Shown here: piece after piece, positions 12,608 through 21,116 of the stretch
How the letters are laid out: every line of letters starts with the position of its first letter
How positions within the stretch are numbered: position 1 is the first letter of the stretch
NCBI GenBank assembly: GCA_009726125.1
Contig: WLIT01000011.1
Span: forward strand, 1 to 44,246
Origin: Actinomycetota bacterium
GTDB lineage: Bacteria; Actinomycetota; Actinomycetes; Nanopelagicales; Nanopelagicaceae
Length of the DNA: 44,246 nt
Direction of reading: 5' to 3'
Position numbers and translations under genes: made by a program
Notes under the pieces: model-generated
What the model saw: the letters and a program-made list of their open reading frames with translations, nothing else
Databases searched by the model: none
What the model was told of the DNA's origin: nothing

Positions 12608-13642
12608 TTAGGCCCGAAGCGATGTGCCGGTTGAGCGAAGATCTTCGCAAGCAAGAACTACGCGGGCAGCAATACCGGCTTCGCCAGCCTTGCCCCATGC
12701 GCGTGGATCGTATGCCTTCTTATTTCCAACTTCACCATCAATTTTTAGAACACCGTCGTAATTCTTCAACATGTGATCAACGATTGGGCGAGTAAATGCA
12801 TATTGCGTATCAGTATCGATATTCATCTTAATTACACCGTAATCAAGGGCTTCACGGATCTCTGAAAGCAGTGAGCCAGAGCCACCGTGGAATACCAAGT
12901 CCATTGGCTTTGAACCAGCAGCGAGACCGTGCTTTGCAGCAACCGCATCTTGGAGTGTTCTTAGAATTGCAGGTTGTAAGACAACATTGCCTGGCTTGTA
13001 AACGCCGTGCACATTTCCGAATGTTGCCGCAACCATGTAACGACCACGTTCGCCCATTCCCAAAGTTTCAACTGTCATAAGTGCATCTTCAGGTGTGGAG
13101 TACAACTTCGCATCGTGCTTTGCTTCGACGCCATCTTCTTCGCCACCAACAACACCAATTTCAATTTCAAGAAGTGTGCGGGCCGCGGCAGACTTTGTAA
13201 TTAGCTCATCTGCGATTGACATGTTCTCGGGCATTGAAACTGCAGAGCCATCCCACATATGTGAATTAAATAGTGGGCCCTTGCCAGATTTAATTCGCTC
13301 GGCACCAAGATCAAGTAGTGGACGCATAAAACCATCCAACTTTTCTACTGGGCAGTGATCGGTATGCAACGCAATATTTACGTTGTAATTCTTCGCAACA
13401 ATGTGTGCGTATTCGGCGAGGGCAGTTGCGCCATCGACCATGTTCCTAACTGTGGAACCTGAAAGGTATTCCGCTCCGCCCCAAGAGATTTGGACGATGC
13501 CATCAGATTTTGCTTCTGCAAAACCACGAATTGCTCCGATTAACGTTTGTGATGATGAGACGTTGATTGCCGGATATGCAAAGGCTTTTGCCTTCGCGCG
13601 ATCCAACATTTCGGCATAAATTTCCGGGGTTGCAATTGGCAT
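12608..13642 (-). CDS. fba: Class II fructose-bisphosphate aldolase
   Basis: This zinc-dependent aldolase splits fructose 1,6-bisphosphate in glycolysis and works in reverse for gluconeogenesis. I start it at MPIATPEIYAEMLDRAKAK (ATG 13642, 344 aa), the conserved actinobacterial N-terminus, with GGGAG nearby upstream; an upstream ATG would add 20 unrelated residues. Zinc-site motifs HTDHCPVEKLDGF and VFHGGSGS, followed by KMNIDTDTQYA, identify the class. Its stop abuts the purA ATG with no spacing, so it heads the purine gene run. Fba sits near purA in Mycobacterium too (Rv0363c/Rv0357c). Confidence 0.96.
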   Translation of the reverse strand: MPIATPEIYAEMLDRAKAKAFAYPAINVSSSQTLIGAIRGFAEAKSDGIVQISWGGAEYLSGSTVRNMVDGATALAEYAHIVAKNYNVNIALHTDHCPVEKLDGFMRPLLDLGAERIKSGKGPLFNSHMWDGSAVSMPENMSIADELITKSAAARTLLEIEIGVVGGEEDGVEAKHDAKLYSTPEDALMTVETLGMGERGRYMVAATFGNVHGVYKPGNVVLQPAILRTLQDAVAAKHGLAAGSKPMDLVFHGGSGSLLSEIREALDYGVIKMNIDTDTQYAFTRPIVDHMLKNYDGVLKIDGEVGNKKAYDPRAWGKAGEAGIAARVVLACEDLRSTGTSLRA

Positions 13643-13784
13643 TTTCTTCTCCCAAATCGAGTGGCTTATTACTAAGGCTGGCGTAAATCTCTGGCCGGGC
13701 ACTTCGATGGGCTGCGGTGAGGCTTACGGCATATCCCACCACATTTTGGGGCGGATTGGAAAACCGAGCGCTTAGTGGCGCGGG

Positions 13785-13931
13785 TTAATTCATCCCGAAG
13801 AAGGTAAGAAGGCGATCTATGCCCATCACACCGAGATTGCTGTGAAGGAGCATTTTCCCAACCCTACCCACGGCCTTGATGGCCACGGTCAGAACGTGCA
13901 GATTTGTGATTGTAGTAATAAAGAATCCCAA
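13785..13931 (-). CDS. Possible 48-aa small protein upstream of fba
   Basis: A minus-strand ORF begins with TTG at 13931, six bases after a strong ribosome binding site AAGGAG (plus-strand CTCCTT, 13938-13943), and ends TAA at 13785. The product starts MGFFITTITNLHVLTVAIKA and ends RLLTFFGMN. It is basic (one Asp, no Glu) and amphipathic rather than a clean membrane helix. I recognise no family. By my count 29 of 48 codons end in G or C, with GTG, CTG, CTC and GGG codons that nearby genes avoid, so it may be imported or recently evolved. It may lead the fba-purine transcript, 142 bases ahead. The region could instead be a structured RNA. Confidence 0.5.
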   Translation of the reverse strand: MGFFITTITNLHVLTVAIKAVGRVGKMLLHSNLGVMGIDRLLTFFGMN

Positions 13932-14064
13932 GTGTTTCTCCTTAATTAGTTAATAAATTGAATTGTTTTTGCGCGCTTGCGAAAGATAGAGAGATTGCCC
14001 ATATTTATTCGGGGCTCGGATAAAAATCTTGGACAAAGTTATGGTGTGTAAAACTCTTGGCTGG

Positions 14065-14070
14065 TAATCT
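14065..14070 (+). promoter_or_regulatory. -10 element of a likely leaderless acsA promoter
   Basis: TAATCT lies exactly six bases before the acsA ATG (14077) and no ribosome binding site precedes the start. That spacing would put the transcription start on the A of ATG. The same arrangement recurs at crp, nth, the aldehyde dehydrogenase, crgA and the carbonic anhydrase gene. Confidence 0.5.
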
Positions 14071-14076
14071 CGAAAC

Positions 14077-16029
14077 ATGACGACTCTTGAAAACCTTGGC
14101 TCTGAAGATCGCACCTTCCCGCCATCGCCCGACTTCGCCGCCAAAGCAAATGCCCAGGCCGAGATGTATCTGCGTGCAAAGAGTGATCGTTTAAAGTTTT
14201 GGGAAGAAGCGGCCGAAGCGCTGCATTGGGAGAAGAAGTGGGATCAAGTTTTAGATTGGCAGATCCCATTTGCTAAATGGTTTGTTGGCGGAAAGATAAA
14301 TGCTTGTTACAACGCGCTAGATCGCAATGTACTTGAAGGTCGCGGCGATCGAGTTGCTTTTCATTTCGAGGGTGAACCTGGCGATACCCGCACAATTACA
14401 TATGCAGATTTGCTTCGCGAGGTTTCAAAGTTAGCAAATGCGTTAACTGAAATCGGTATCACTTCGGGAGACCGAGTTGCGATTTATATGCCGATGATTC
14501 CAGAAGCTGCAATGGCAATGTTGGCATGTGCCCGTATCGGCGCCATGCACTCCGTTATCTTCGGTGGATTTTCCGCGGATGCAGTAACGGTTCGAAACAA
14601 TGATGCGCAAGCAAAATTAGTGATCACTGCCGATGGCGGATTTAGAAAAGGTGCACCATTTGCCTTGAAGCCAACGGTTGATACCGCTCTTGAAAAGTCG
14701 CCAACAGTTGAGAAAGTTTTAGTTGTAAAGCGCACCGGTCAAGAGACTGCAATGAAAGTGGGCCGCGATATTTGGTGGAGTGACATCGTTGATCGCCAAT
14801 CAGATAAGCATGTTGCCCAAGGTTTCGATAGCGAGCACGGACTATTTATTCTTTATACATCTGGTACTACTGCAAAACCAAAAGGGATTTATCACACGAC
14901 TGGTGGCTATTTAACGCAGGCTGCATTTACTCACAAGATGGTCTTCGATTTAAAAGCTGAAACAGATGTCTATTGGTGCACCGCAGATATTGGTTGGATC
15001 ACCGGACATTCATATGTTGTTTATGGGCCGCTAATAAATGGTGCTACCCAAGTTATGTATGAGGGAACTCCTGATACACCAAGCAAATCTCGGATGTTTG
15101 AAATTATTGAAAAATACAAGGTTTCGATTCTTTATACCGCGCCAACACTGATTCGTACTTGGATGAAGTGGGGCGATGAATTTCCAAATGGTTCTGATCT
15201 ATCTTCACTTCGTTTACTTGGTTCAGTTGGTGAACCAATTAACCCTGAAGCTTGGATGTGGTACCGCGAAGTTATTGGTGGAAACCGTTGCCCAATTGTT
15301 GATACTTGGTGGCAGACCGAAACAGGTTCAATCATGATTTCACCGTTGCCTGGTGTTACTGAAACTAAACCTGGTTCTGCAATGCGCGCACTTCCCGGAA
15401 TTAGCGCACGAATATTGGATGAAAGTGGTGCTGAGGTTGCACTTGGTGGTGGCGGATATCTTTCATTGACCGAACCTTGGCCTTCAATGCTCCGTGGAAT
15501 TTGGGGCGAGGAAGCGCGTTACAAAGAGACTTATTGGTCCCGCTTTGCAGGAAAGTACTTTGCGGGCGATGGCGCAAAGATCGATAGTGATGGTGCAATC
15601 TGGTTACTTGGTCGCGTTGATGATGTGATGAATGTTTCTGGTCACCGAATTTCCACAACTGAAGTTGAATCAGCACTTGTCTCACATGAATCTGTTGCAG
15701 AAGCTGCAGTGGTTGGTGCGAAAGATGAGATGACTGGCCAAGGAATTGTTGCCTTCGTAATTATGCGAGGCGGCGTTGAGCATCTAGATGGCGCAGCGCT
15801 TGTAAAACAATTACGTGATCACGTTACAAAAGAGATTGGCGCAATCGCAAGGCCGCGTCAGATTGTTGTTGTGAACGAACTTCCAAAGACGCGAAGCGGA
15901 AAGATCATGCGACGCTTGCTGCAAGATGTGGCTGAAAACCGCGCAGTTGGCGACTCAACAACGCTCGCAGACCCAAATATTATGAAGTTAATTAGTGATG
16001 GCTTGAAGAGTGGGAAGAGCGAAGATTAA
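14077..16029 (+). CDS. acsA: Acetyl-CoA synthetase
   Basis: This AMP-forming ligase activates acetate to acetyl-CoA. The 650-aa length is normal for Acs. It has the P-loop-like YTSGTTAKPKG (about residues 265-275; Gly replaced by Ala at one position relative to the usual TGKPKG), DTWWQTETGS (about 409-418), the hinge region LGRVDDVMNVSGHR, and the C-terminal PKTRSGKIMRR containing the Lys that is acetylated by Pat-type enzymes in other bacteria. Its 3' end overlaps the convergent cvpA gene by 4 bases. Acs next to cvpA, tlpA, nth and crp matches the Rv3667-Rv3676 neighbourhood in Mycobacterium. Confidence 0.96.
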   Translation: MTTLENLGSEDRTFPPSPDFAAKANAQAEMYLRAKSDRLKFWEEAAEALHWEKKWDQVLDWQIPFAKWFVGGKINACYNALDRNVLEGRGDRVAFHFEGEPGDTRTITYADLLREVSKLANALTEIGITSGDRVAIYMPMIPEAAMAMLACARIGAMHSVIFGGFSADAVTVRNNDAQAKLVITADGGFRKGAPFALKPTVDTALEKSPTVEKVLVVKRTGQETAMKVGRDIWWSDIVDRQSDKHVAQGFDSEHGLFILYTSGTTAKPKGIYHTTGGYLTQAAFTHKMVFDLKAETDVYWCTADIGWITGHSYVVYGPLINGATQVMYEGTPDTPSKSRMFEIIEKYKVSILYTAPTLIRTWMKWGDEFPNGSDLSSLRLLGSVGEPINPEAWMWYREVIGGNRCPIVDTWWQTETGSIMISPLPGVTETKPGSAMRALPGISARILDESGAEVALGGGGYLSLTEPWPSMLRGIWGEEARYKETYWSRFAGKYFAGDGAKIDSDGAIWLLGRVDDVMNVSGHRISTTEVESALVSHESVAEAAVVGAKDEMTGQGIVAFVIMRGGVEHLDGAALVKQLRDHVTKEIGAIARPRQIVVVNELPKTRSGKIMRRLLQDVAENRAVGDSTTLADPNIMKLISDGLKSGKSED

Positions 16030-16514
16030 GCAAGCTTCTTAACTTTTTCAGTAACGTTCTTAATTATCATCGGGGTATAGGTGTCAATCTCTTTATAGAT
16101 CCCACTTGTTGGGATGTTTTTATTGGCCCATTGCCATGGAGTCGCTAAACAAATAGTTGCTATCAAATAAACCATTAGGGTAATTTGAATTACTGAGAAA
16201 GCGGCGCCGAGCAGCGAATCTACCCACTTCAGTGGTCCAAGTAATAGCTGTTTGTGGAAGAACTCGGCGAACTTTGAAAGTAACCATTGCCCAATGGAAG
16301 CGCCAATAGATATCGCAAGAAGTAAAAGCGCAAACTTTCCAAAAATATTCTGCCAATCCTGTAAATAGTTCCAGCCCAGGGCTAGACCTATTACGCCGCC
16401 ACCAACATAACCAACCATAGTGAAGATCGATTTTAGGAAACCAGCGCGATACCCGCGAATAAAGGCGCCAAGGATTAAGAGCGCAAGAACGATGTCTACC
16501 CAGTTATATTTCAT
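16026..16514 (-). CDS. CvpA family membrane protein
   Basis: A 162-aa integral membrane protein with about four hydrophobic segments (residues 8-24, 30-47, 62-80 and 104-124). The N-terminal WVDIVLALLILGAFIRGYRAGF is typical of CvpA/colicin V production proteins. In Mycobacterium the syntenic gene (Rv3671c, MarP) has a CvpA-like membrane part fused to a periplasmic serine protease; here the protein stops after the membrane part and no protease domain is present. It is 4 bases overlapped with the upstream tlpA-like gene and 4 bases with convergent acsA. Molecular function is unclear. Confidence 0.85.
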   Translation of the reverse strand: MKYNWVDIVLALLILGAFIRGYRAGFLKSIFTMVGYVGGGVIGLALGWNYLQDWQNIFGKFALLLLAISIGASIGQWLLSKFAEFFHKQLLLGPLKWVDSLLGAAFSVIQITLMVYLIATICLATPWQWANKNIPTSGIYKEIDTYTPMIIKNVTEKVKKLA

Positions 16515-17041
16515 ACTTTTATTCCTAAATACTTCTCAACTTCGGCAAACAATTGCGCTTCGGATTTTAAAACTCCAATGTGCTTATAAGCAACTTCGCC
16601 CTTGCTATTCAAATACCAAGTTACCGGGACTCCCATGCCAAATGAACTCTTTGTTGAACCATCTTTGTCATAAAGATTAGGCCAAGTCATTCCTTGGTCA
16701 ACTACAAACTTTCTTGCCGATTCCATATTCGCTTCTTCAACATCGATGCCGATAATTTGAACTTTTCCAGTGGCTGCAAGTGCCCGCAAGTACGGCATCT
16801 CTTGACGACATGGAATACACCAAGATCCCCAAACATTAATTAGAACCGGGCCTTTGATTGATTCGAGAAGTACTTTGGAACTTCCATCTAAGCATTCGAG
16901 AGTAGTCCCAGAAGTTTTAGATGCATCAGTTGGGATTGCAGAACAAGAGATAACTCTTCCGCCGCCAACGCTCTTTGGGGTTGAAGTACCACAAGATGTT
17001 AAAAGTAAAGTTGAGATGATTAGCACCGAGATTACTTTCAT
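16511..17041 (-). CDS. TlpA/ResA-like thioredoxin-fold lipoprotein
   Basis: This 176-aa protein has a lipoprotein signal (LLTSC, lipidated Cys17) and a thioredoxin fold with active site WCIPC (Cys75 and Cys78, preceded by LINVWGS). It should sit on the outer face of the membrane and reduce or shuffle disulfides, for example in cytochrome c maturation; the exact partner is unknown. The syntenic Mycobacterium gene is Rv3673c. The NUDIX gene present between the two in Mycobacterium is absent here. ATG overlaps the nth stop by 4 bases. Confidence 0.9.
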   Translation of the reverse strand: MKVISVLIISTLLLTSCGTSTPKSVGGGRVISCSAIPTDASKTSGTTLECLDGSSKVLLESIKGPVLINVWGSWCIPCRQEMPYLRALAATGKVQIIGIDVEEANMESARKFVVDQGMTWPNLYDKDGSTKSSFGMGVPVTWYLNSKGEVAYKHIGVLKSEAQLFAEVEKYLGIKV

Positions 17042-17718
17042 CGGAAATCTGCATCTGTTTTTACAAGTGCCATGGCTTTAACTTTATCCATTTCTCCGAT
17101 ACCAAATGAGGGACATAACTTAGCCAATGGGCAGGCGCCGCATGCGGGTTTACGAGAATGACAGATGCGCCGGCCATGCCAGATCATTCGCTGCGAGAGA
17201 TTGGTCCACTCTTTGCGTGGAATTAGCTTCCCAACTTCGTGTTCAACTTTTACTGGATCCATTGATTCACTCCACCCGAAGCGGCGACTTAATCGGCCAA
17301 AGTGTGTGTCAACAGTAATTCCCGGAATACCAAAGGCGTGACCTAAAACAACGTTTGCTGTTTTTCGGCCAACACCCGGAAGTTTTACCAACTCAGTTAA
17401 ATCTGCTGGTACTTCGCCACCGTATTCATTCATAATTTTTACAGCGCTGCCTTTAAGGCTTCGCGCTTTACCGCGAAAGAATCCAGTTGAATGAATTAAC
17501 TCTTCAATAACAGCAATGTCAGCGCCAGCCATCTTCTTTGCAGTTCCATATTTCTTAAATAGCTTTGGTGTAACCATGTTGACGCGCTTATCGGTGCACT
17601 GCGCTGAAAGCACGGTCGCGCATAGAAGTTGAAATGGTGATTCGAAATCCAATTCGCATCGCACATCTGGATATGTTTTCGTTAAGACCCGATAGATCGC
17701 GCGGGCTTCTGTGCTCAT
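17038..17718 (-). CDS. nth: Endonuclease III (DNA glycosylase/AP lyase)
   Basis: Nth removes oxidised pyrimidines in base excision repair. The 226-aa protein has the helix-hairpin-helix [15 protein letters not shown] (112-126) with catalytic Lys119, the catalytic Asp137 in VDTHFGRL, and the C-terminal [4Fe-4S] loop C-x6-C-x2-C-x5-C (Cys186, 193, 196, 202). All key residues are present. It lies divergent from crp with 56 bases between them, as in Mycobacterium. A TAACCT element seven bases before its ATG suggests a leaderless start. Confidence 0.97.
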   Translation of the reverse strand: MSTEARAIYRVLTKTYPDVRCELDFESPFQLLCATVLSAQCTDKRVNMVTPKLFKKYGTAKKMAGADIAVIEELIHSTGFFRGKARSLKGSAVKIMNEYGGEVPADLTELVKLPGVGRKTANVVLGHAFGIPGITVDTHFGRLSRRFGWSESMDPVKVEHEVGKLIPRKEWTNLSQRMIWHGRRICHSRKPACGACPLAKLCPSFGIGEMDKVKAMALVKTDADFR

Positions 17719-17725
17719 ACGGGGA

Positions 17726-17731
17726 AGGTTA
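17726..17731 (-). promoter_or_regulatory. -10 element upstream of nth
   Basis: On the minus strand TAACCT lies seven bases before the nth ATG, with no ribosome binding site between them, so the nth-tlpA-cvpA transcript probably begins at or next to the start codon. Confidence 0.4.
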
Positions 17732-17762
17732 ACCCGATTGGAGTTGGTGGCGCTATTGCGGG

Positions 17763-17768
17763 TATCCT
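17763..17768 (+). promoter_or_regulatory. -10 element of a likely leaderless crp promoter
   Basis: TATCCT lies exactly six bases before the crp ATG (17775); the gap TCGAAA carries no ribosome binding site. It sits back to back with the nth promoter in a 56-base divergent region. I see no clear Crp half-site palindrome there. Confidence 0.5.
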
Positions 17769-17774
17769 TCGAAA

Positions 17775-18473
17775 ATGCCTAACTCCAAAGAAGCTAACGA
17801 TGAAGCTGTCGTTCGCAAGGCGCCACTATTTAGCGCGCTAGATGATGCCGCTTCCGCGACACTTCGCGAATCAATGACGCCGGTAAAGGTCTCAAAGGGC
17901 AACACACTTTTTAAAGAGGGTGATGCTGGTGATCGCTTGTTCGTAGTCGTATCAGGAAAGCTAAAGCTCGGAACTACTTCTGCTGATGGCCGCGAAAATT
18001 TACTTTCAATTCTTGGACCTGGTGAGATGTTTGGTGAACTTTCACTCTTCGATCCAGGACCGCGCACCGCAACAGCAACTGCGGTGACAGATGCTCGTTT
18101 ACTTGCACTTTCTAATGACAAAGTTATTGGTTGGGTTACGCAACATCCAAAAGTTTCACTTGAACTTCTTGGTCGCTTGGCACAACGCCTTCGTCGCAGC
18201 AATGAAGTTCTTGCAGATTTAGTTTTCTCTGATGTTCCAGGTCGCGTTGCAAAAGCAATCATGGATTTAGGAAGTCGCTTCGGCATCGAGAAAGCTGATG
18301 GCTTGCATGTAAACCACGATCTAACTCAAGAAGAGCTTGCGCAACTTGTTGGGGCATCGCGCGAAACTGTTAATAAAGCACTTGCTGATTTTGCTGGTCG
18401 CGGCTGGGTACGCCTTGAACCTCGCGCAGTAGTCGTTCTAGATATCGATCGCCTGTCGAAGCGCGGACGTTAA
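17775..18473 (+). CDS. crp: Crp/Fnr family transcription regulator (Crp/GlxR type)
   Basis: A 232-aa cAMP-receptor-type regulator. The N-terminal cyclic-nucleotide-binding beta roll has [28 protein letters not shown] and RTATATAV (the phosphate-binding cassette region, about residues 75-100). A dimer helix follows, then a winged HTH with [20 protein letters not shown] (about 179-198). Size, synteny with nth and sequence pattern match Rv3676/GlxR, global cAMP-responsive regulators of carbon metabolism in actinobacteria. The stop abuts the convergent ridA stop with no intervening base. Confidence 0.95.
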   Translation: MPNSKEANDEAVVRKAPLFSALDDAASATLRESMTPVKVSKGNTLFKEGDAGDRLFVVVSGKLKLGTTSADGRENLLSILGPGEMFGELSLFDPGPRTATATAVTDARLLALSNDKVIGWVTQHPKVSLELLGRLAQRLRRSNEVLADLVFSDVPGRVAKAIMDLGSRFGIEKADGLHVNHDLTQEELAQLVGASRETVNKALADFAGRGWVRLEPRAVVVLDIDRLSKRGR

Positions 18474-18947
18474 TTACTTCTTTTTAAGTTCGAAGGTTAA
18501 TTCAACTTCAACTGGTGAGTTAAGTGGAAGTTCTGCAACACCAAGTGCTGAGCGTGCATGCTTTCCATTTACATCGCCCCAGAGTGCAAGTAACAATTCA
18601 GATGCGCCATTGATGACTGCAGGTAGATTTACAAATCCTGGTGCGCCATTTACATAACCAACAACGCGAACAATGCGAGCAACATCATCAACATCTGCCA
18701 CTAGATTTAGCGCAGCAAGGGCGTTTAGCGCACATATTTGAGCTAGCTCTTTTGCCTGTTCAACTGAAACTTCAGCGCCAACTTTTCCGGTAATTGGAAT
18801 TGCGCCATTAACCATTGGAAGTTGTCCGGCGGTGAAAACCAACTTTCCCGTTTTAACTGCAGGAACATATGCCGCTAATGGAATAGCGGCAACTGGAATT
18901 TCTAGGCCCATCTCTTTTAACTTCTTGCGAATATTAACTTTACTCAT
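18474..18947 (-). CDS. RidA family protein
   Basis: A 157-aa RidA/YjgF-type protein; members of this fold hydrolyse reactive enamine/imine intermediates. I start it at MSKVNIRKKLKEMG (ATG 18947) because that ATG overlaps the DUF4177 stop in a TAATG motif; a longer reading would add 26 residues drawn from the DUF4177 gene. Family features include TGKLVFTAGQLP, NALAAL and the C-terminal PVEVELTFEL. The canonical Arg that binds the carboxylate in archetypal RidA is not obvious where I would expect it, so substrate use may differ. It is orthologous by position to Rv3678c. Confidence 0.9.
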   Translation of the reverse strand: MSKVNIRKKLKEMGLEIPVAAIPLAAYVPAVKTGKLVFTAGQLPMVNGAIPITGKVGAEVSVEQAKELAQICALNALAALNLVADVDDVARIVRVVGYVNGAPGFVNLPAVINGASELLLALWGDVNGKHARSALGVAELPLNSPVEVELTFELKKK

Positions 18948-19105
18948 TAGGCAATCACTCTCTTCATATAAGCGACGAGTTGTTCGCCGGTTCCTGGTGC
19001 TGGAATAACTTGGACGAGTTCCCAACCATCAGAACCCCAAGTATCTAAAATTTGTTTTGTCGCATGTGATAAAAGTGGCACGGTTGCATATTCATATTTA
19101 TTCAT
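18947..19105 (-). CDS. DUF4177 family small protein
   Basis: A 52-aa protein beginning MNKYEYATVPLLSHATKQIL with the core DTWGSDGWELVQVIP, then GEQLVAYMKR. The WGxDGWELV signature marks DUF4177. It is joined by one-base TAATG overlaps to both the upstream yqeY stop and the downstream ridA start. The same small gene sits next to RidA in Mycobacterium (Rv3678A). Function is unknown; persistent pairing suggests a role linked to RidA (inference). Confidence 0.92.
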   Translation of the reverse strand: MNKYEYATVPLLSHATKQILDTWGSDGWELVQVIPAPGTGEQLVAYMKRVIA

Positions 19106-19563
19106 TAGTTTCCTCCGGTAAGTGCAGCTTTAACTAAGCCTGAAACGACGCCACCATCTGCTTTGCCAGCGACTTTTGGTTGGATTGCTTTCATTACAAG
19201 ACCCATGCCCGCAGGACCTGCGGCACCAGTTTCGGTGATTGCATCGGCAATAATTTTCTTAACTTCATCTTCAGATAATTGTTCTGGTAAATATTCAGTA
19301 ATAACTCTGCCTTCACTAGTTTCGCGTTCTGAGCGATCAGCGTGACCTGCATCTTTAAATGCATCTGCAGCTTCGCGACGCTTCTTTGCTTCGCGTGAAA
19401 GTACTGTGATGATCTCGGCATCAGCAAGAACGCGTGCGCTCTTTCCTGAAACCTCTTCATTTGTTATCGCAGTTAAAACCATGCGGATAGTTCCGGAACG
19501 AAGCTCATCGCGTGAACGGATAGCCTCGGTTAAATCGCCCTGAAGTCGTTCTTTTAGCCCCAT
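19105..19563 (-). CDS. GatB/YqeY domain protein
   Basis: A 152-aa stand-alone YqeY domain, similar to the helical tail of GatB. It begins MGLKERLQGDLTEAIRSRDE and contains RREAADAFKDAGH, LPEQLSEDE and the C-terminal GGGVVSGLVK-like end (here ADGGVVSGLVK). The domain is thought to interact with tRNA; the stand-alone function is not established. First gene of the yqeY-DUF4177-ridA unit, 20 bases from the divergent metallophosphoesterase. Confidence 0.92.
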   Translation of the reverse strand: MGLKERLQGDLTEAIRSRDELRSGTIRMVLTAITNEEVSGKSARVLADAEIITVLSREAKKRREAADAFKDAGHADRSERETSEGRVITEYLPEQLSEDEVKKIIADAITETGAAGPAGMGLVMKAIQPKVAGKADGGVVSGLVKAALTGGN

Positions 19564-19583
19564 AGCGGTATCTTCTCACGCCT

Positions 19584-20402
19584 ATGAGTTACAAACTACG
19601 CGAGGTCTCGGTTCCAGTTCTTCCGGCTGGCCACCGTTCAATTCGCGTGCTGCATTTTTCTGATCTGCACCTAACCCCAAGACGTAAGACCGAAATCGCA
19701 GATATCAAATCCTTCGCTAATTTAAAGCCAGATCTAGTTATAAGCACTGGTGATTTCATGGCGCACAAAGGCGCCGTGCCAGTTGTCTTAGATGCCCTTC
19801 ATCCCTTGTTTGATATTCCTGGTCTCTTTGTCTTCGGATCAAATGATTACTACGGACCTAGACCGAAAAATCCTTTCTCTTATTTGTTTAAAGATAATGG
19901 CAAACGTAAATTAGGGCCAGATTTAAATTGGCAAGGTTTGCAACAATCACTTACTGGAATTGGTTGGCTTGATTTAAGCCATTCCCGTGAAATCTTGAAA
20001 ATTAATGACACAACAATTGAAGCGCGTGGAACAGATGATGCACATTTGAATATGGATTATTACAACGAGGTTGCAGGCCTTCCAGATAAGAAGGCTGATC
20101 TTGCTATTGGTGTAACACATGCACCTTATCTTCGAATTTTAGATGCGATGAGTAAAGATAATTTAGATTTAATTTTTGCTGGTCACACACATGGTGGGCA
20201 AGTTCGCCTACCTTGGATTGGTGAAAGTAAAGCGCTTACAACTAATTGTGATTTACCAACTTGGCGAGCCCGTGGTTTAACTCGTGAAGCCAATGAACCT
20301 TGGTTGCATATTTCTGCTGGAATGGGAACAAGTCCATTTACTCGAATTCGTGTGGCATCGCCACCAGAAGTTTCCTTAGTGACGCTTGAAGCCGGGTTTT
20401 AA
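19584..20402 (+). CDS. Calcineurin-like metallophosphoesterase
   Basis: This 272-aa protein has all metal-binding motifs of the family in order: FSDLHL (DxH, about 26-31), STGDFM (GD), GSNDYYG (normally GNHD; His replaced by Tyr-side variant SND), GVTHAP and FAGHTHGGQVRLP (GHTH). The pattern fits the YkuE/Rv3683-like group, linked in some bacteria to lipid or cell-wall phosphoesters; the substrate here is unknown. No clear signal peptide. The 3' end overlaps the convergent GNAT gene by 27 bases. Start at ATG 19584; a TATCTT element lies nine bases before it. Confidence 0.93.
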   Translation: MSYKLREVSVPVLPAGHRSIRVLHFSDLHLTPRRKTEIADIKSFANLKPDLVISTGDFMAHKGAVPVVLDALHPLFDIPGLFVFGSNDYYGPRPKNPFSYLFKDNGKRKLGPDLNWQGLQQSLTGIGWLDLSHSREILKINDTTIEARGTDDAHLNMDYYNEVAGLPDKKADLAIGVTHAPYLRILDAMSKDNLDLIFAGHTHGGQVRLPWIGESKALTTNCDLPTWRARGLTREANEPWLHISAGMGTSPFTRIRVASPPEVSLVTLEAGF

Positions 20403-21116
20403 GTAATTTGTAAATTGTGCAATCTCAGCCATTCCTGCTTTTTTATAGGCCGTTATCGCCGCCGTATTTTTATGATCAACACCAAGTGAAAGCGTTTTAA
20501 TTCCAAGTTCATTTGTTCTTGAGATAAAACGTTTGACAAGTTCAGTGGCATAACCTTTTCCACGCATTGGTTCGACCGTGGCAACTGAAGAAATAACATG
20601 CGACCCCGAAGACCACTTAACTAAAGCCCCAATTGCACCTACTTCGCCCACTTCATTTCGCACACAACCCCATTGAATAACTTCTGGATTTCCGGGATAG
20701 ACCGCAGAGTTTGGTGCGTTCTCATCTAAAATCTTTTTAATTAGCGCCTCATCGGCTAACACTTCGATACTTTCAAAGCCCGGAATAATTTTGGTATCAA
20801 TCCCGTAAGTATCAAATTGATTTGCGATTTCAAGGTGGCCGAATTTTGCTCCAAATTTACTGAACCCGACTGCGCATTTATCCCAGCGGGGGTCAATATG
20901 CGGGTTTGGGCCATAGGCATGGCCGTAGATAAAACCTGATTGCATCGTAAAAGAGAATGAGCCTTCGCTCTTAAATGCTTCGATGAAATCTTTGGCATTA
21001 GCCTCCGACACGAAGATTCCAGGACCGTTTAATTCACCGAGTTGTTCACGCGCCCAACCAAGTGCGATTGTTAAATCGCTGGTCTGGTTAAAACTCTTTG
21101 GCAACGAGTTCTGCAA
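20376..21116 (-). CDS. GNAT family N-acetyltransferase
   Basis: A 246-aa protein with a C-terminal GNAT domain. [20 protein letters not shown] (about 184-203) is the acetyl-CoA-binding motif A and [13 protein letters not shown] is motif B. The N-terminal 110 residues are not recognisable and may form a second, degenerate GNAT half. The substrate is unknown. The start is uncertain: the longest reading uses TTG at 21116 inside asd; TTG 21104 also works. It is probably the last gene of the lysC-asd transcript. It overlaps the convergent phosphoesterase gene by 27 bases. Confidence 0.85.
   Translation of the reverse strand: MQNSLPKSFNQTSDLTIALGWAREQLGELNGPGIFVSEANAKDFIEAFKSEGSFSFTMQSGFIYGHAYGPNPHIDPRWDKCAVGFSKFGAKFGHLEIANQFDTYGIDTKIIPGFESIEVLADEALIKKILDENAPNSAVYPGNPEVIQWGCVRNEVGEVGAIGALVKWSSGSHVISSVATVEPMRGKGYATELVKRFISRTNELGIKTLSLGVDHKNTAAITAYKKAGMAEIAQFTNYLKPGFKRH

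Larger units (their letters stand above)
13643..14076. other. Long divergent intergenic region between fba and acsA
   Basis: This 434-base region is the longest without a clear gene. From the fba side: 142 bases with only weak hairpin potential, then the candidate 48-aa ORF (13785-13931), then an AT-rich stretch 13944-13970 that could hold its promoter, and the acsA promoter at 14065-14070. GGCC-TTGAT-GGCC (about 13872-13884) can form a small hairpin. I see no purine riboswitch core. Confidence 0.6.

Noticed and set aside
13643-13784. Purine riboswitch upstream of the fba-purine run
   Set aside because: I could not find the conserved three-way junction bases or paired loops; the hairpins present are weak.
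13785-13946. Open plus-strand frame antisense to the 48-aa ORF (reads HPEEGKKAIYAHH...)
   Set aside because: It has no ATG, GTG or TTG near its beginning and no ribosome binding site, while the minus frame has both a start and a strong site.
17753-18286. 177-aa minus-strand ORF across crp
   Set aside because: Antisense shadow of the well-supported crp gene; Arg/Ser-rich composition and no family resemblance.
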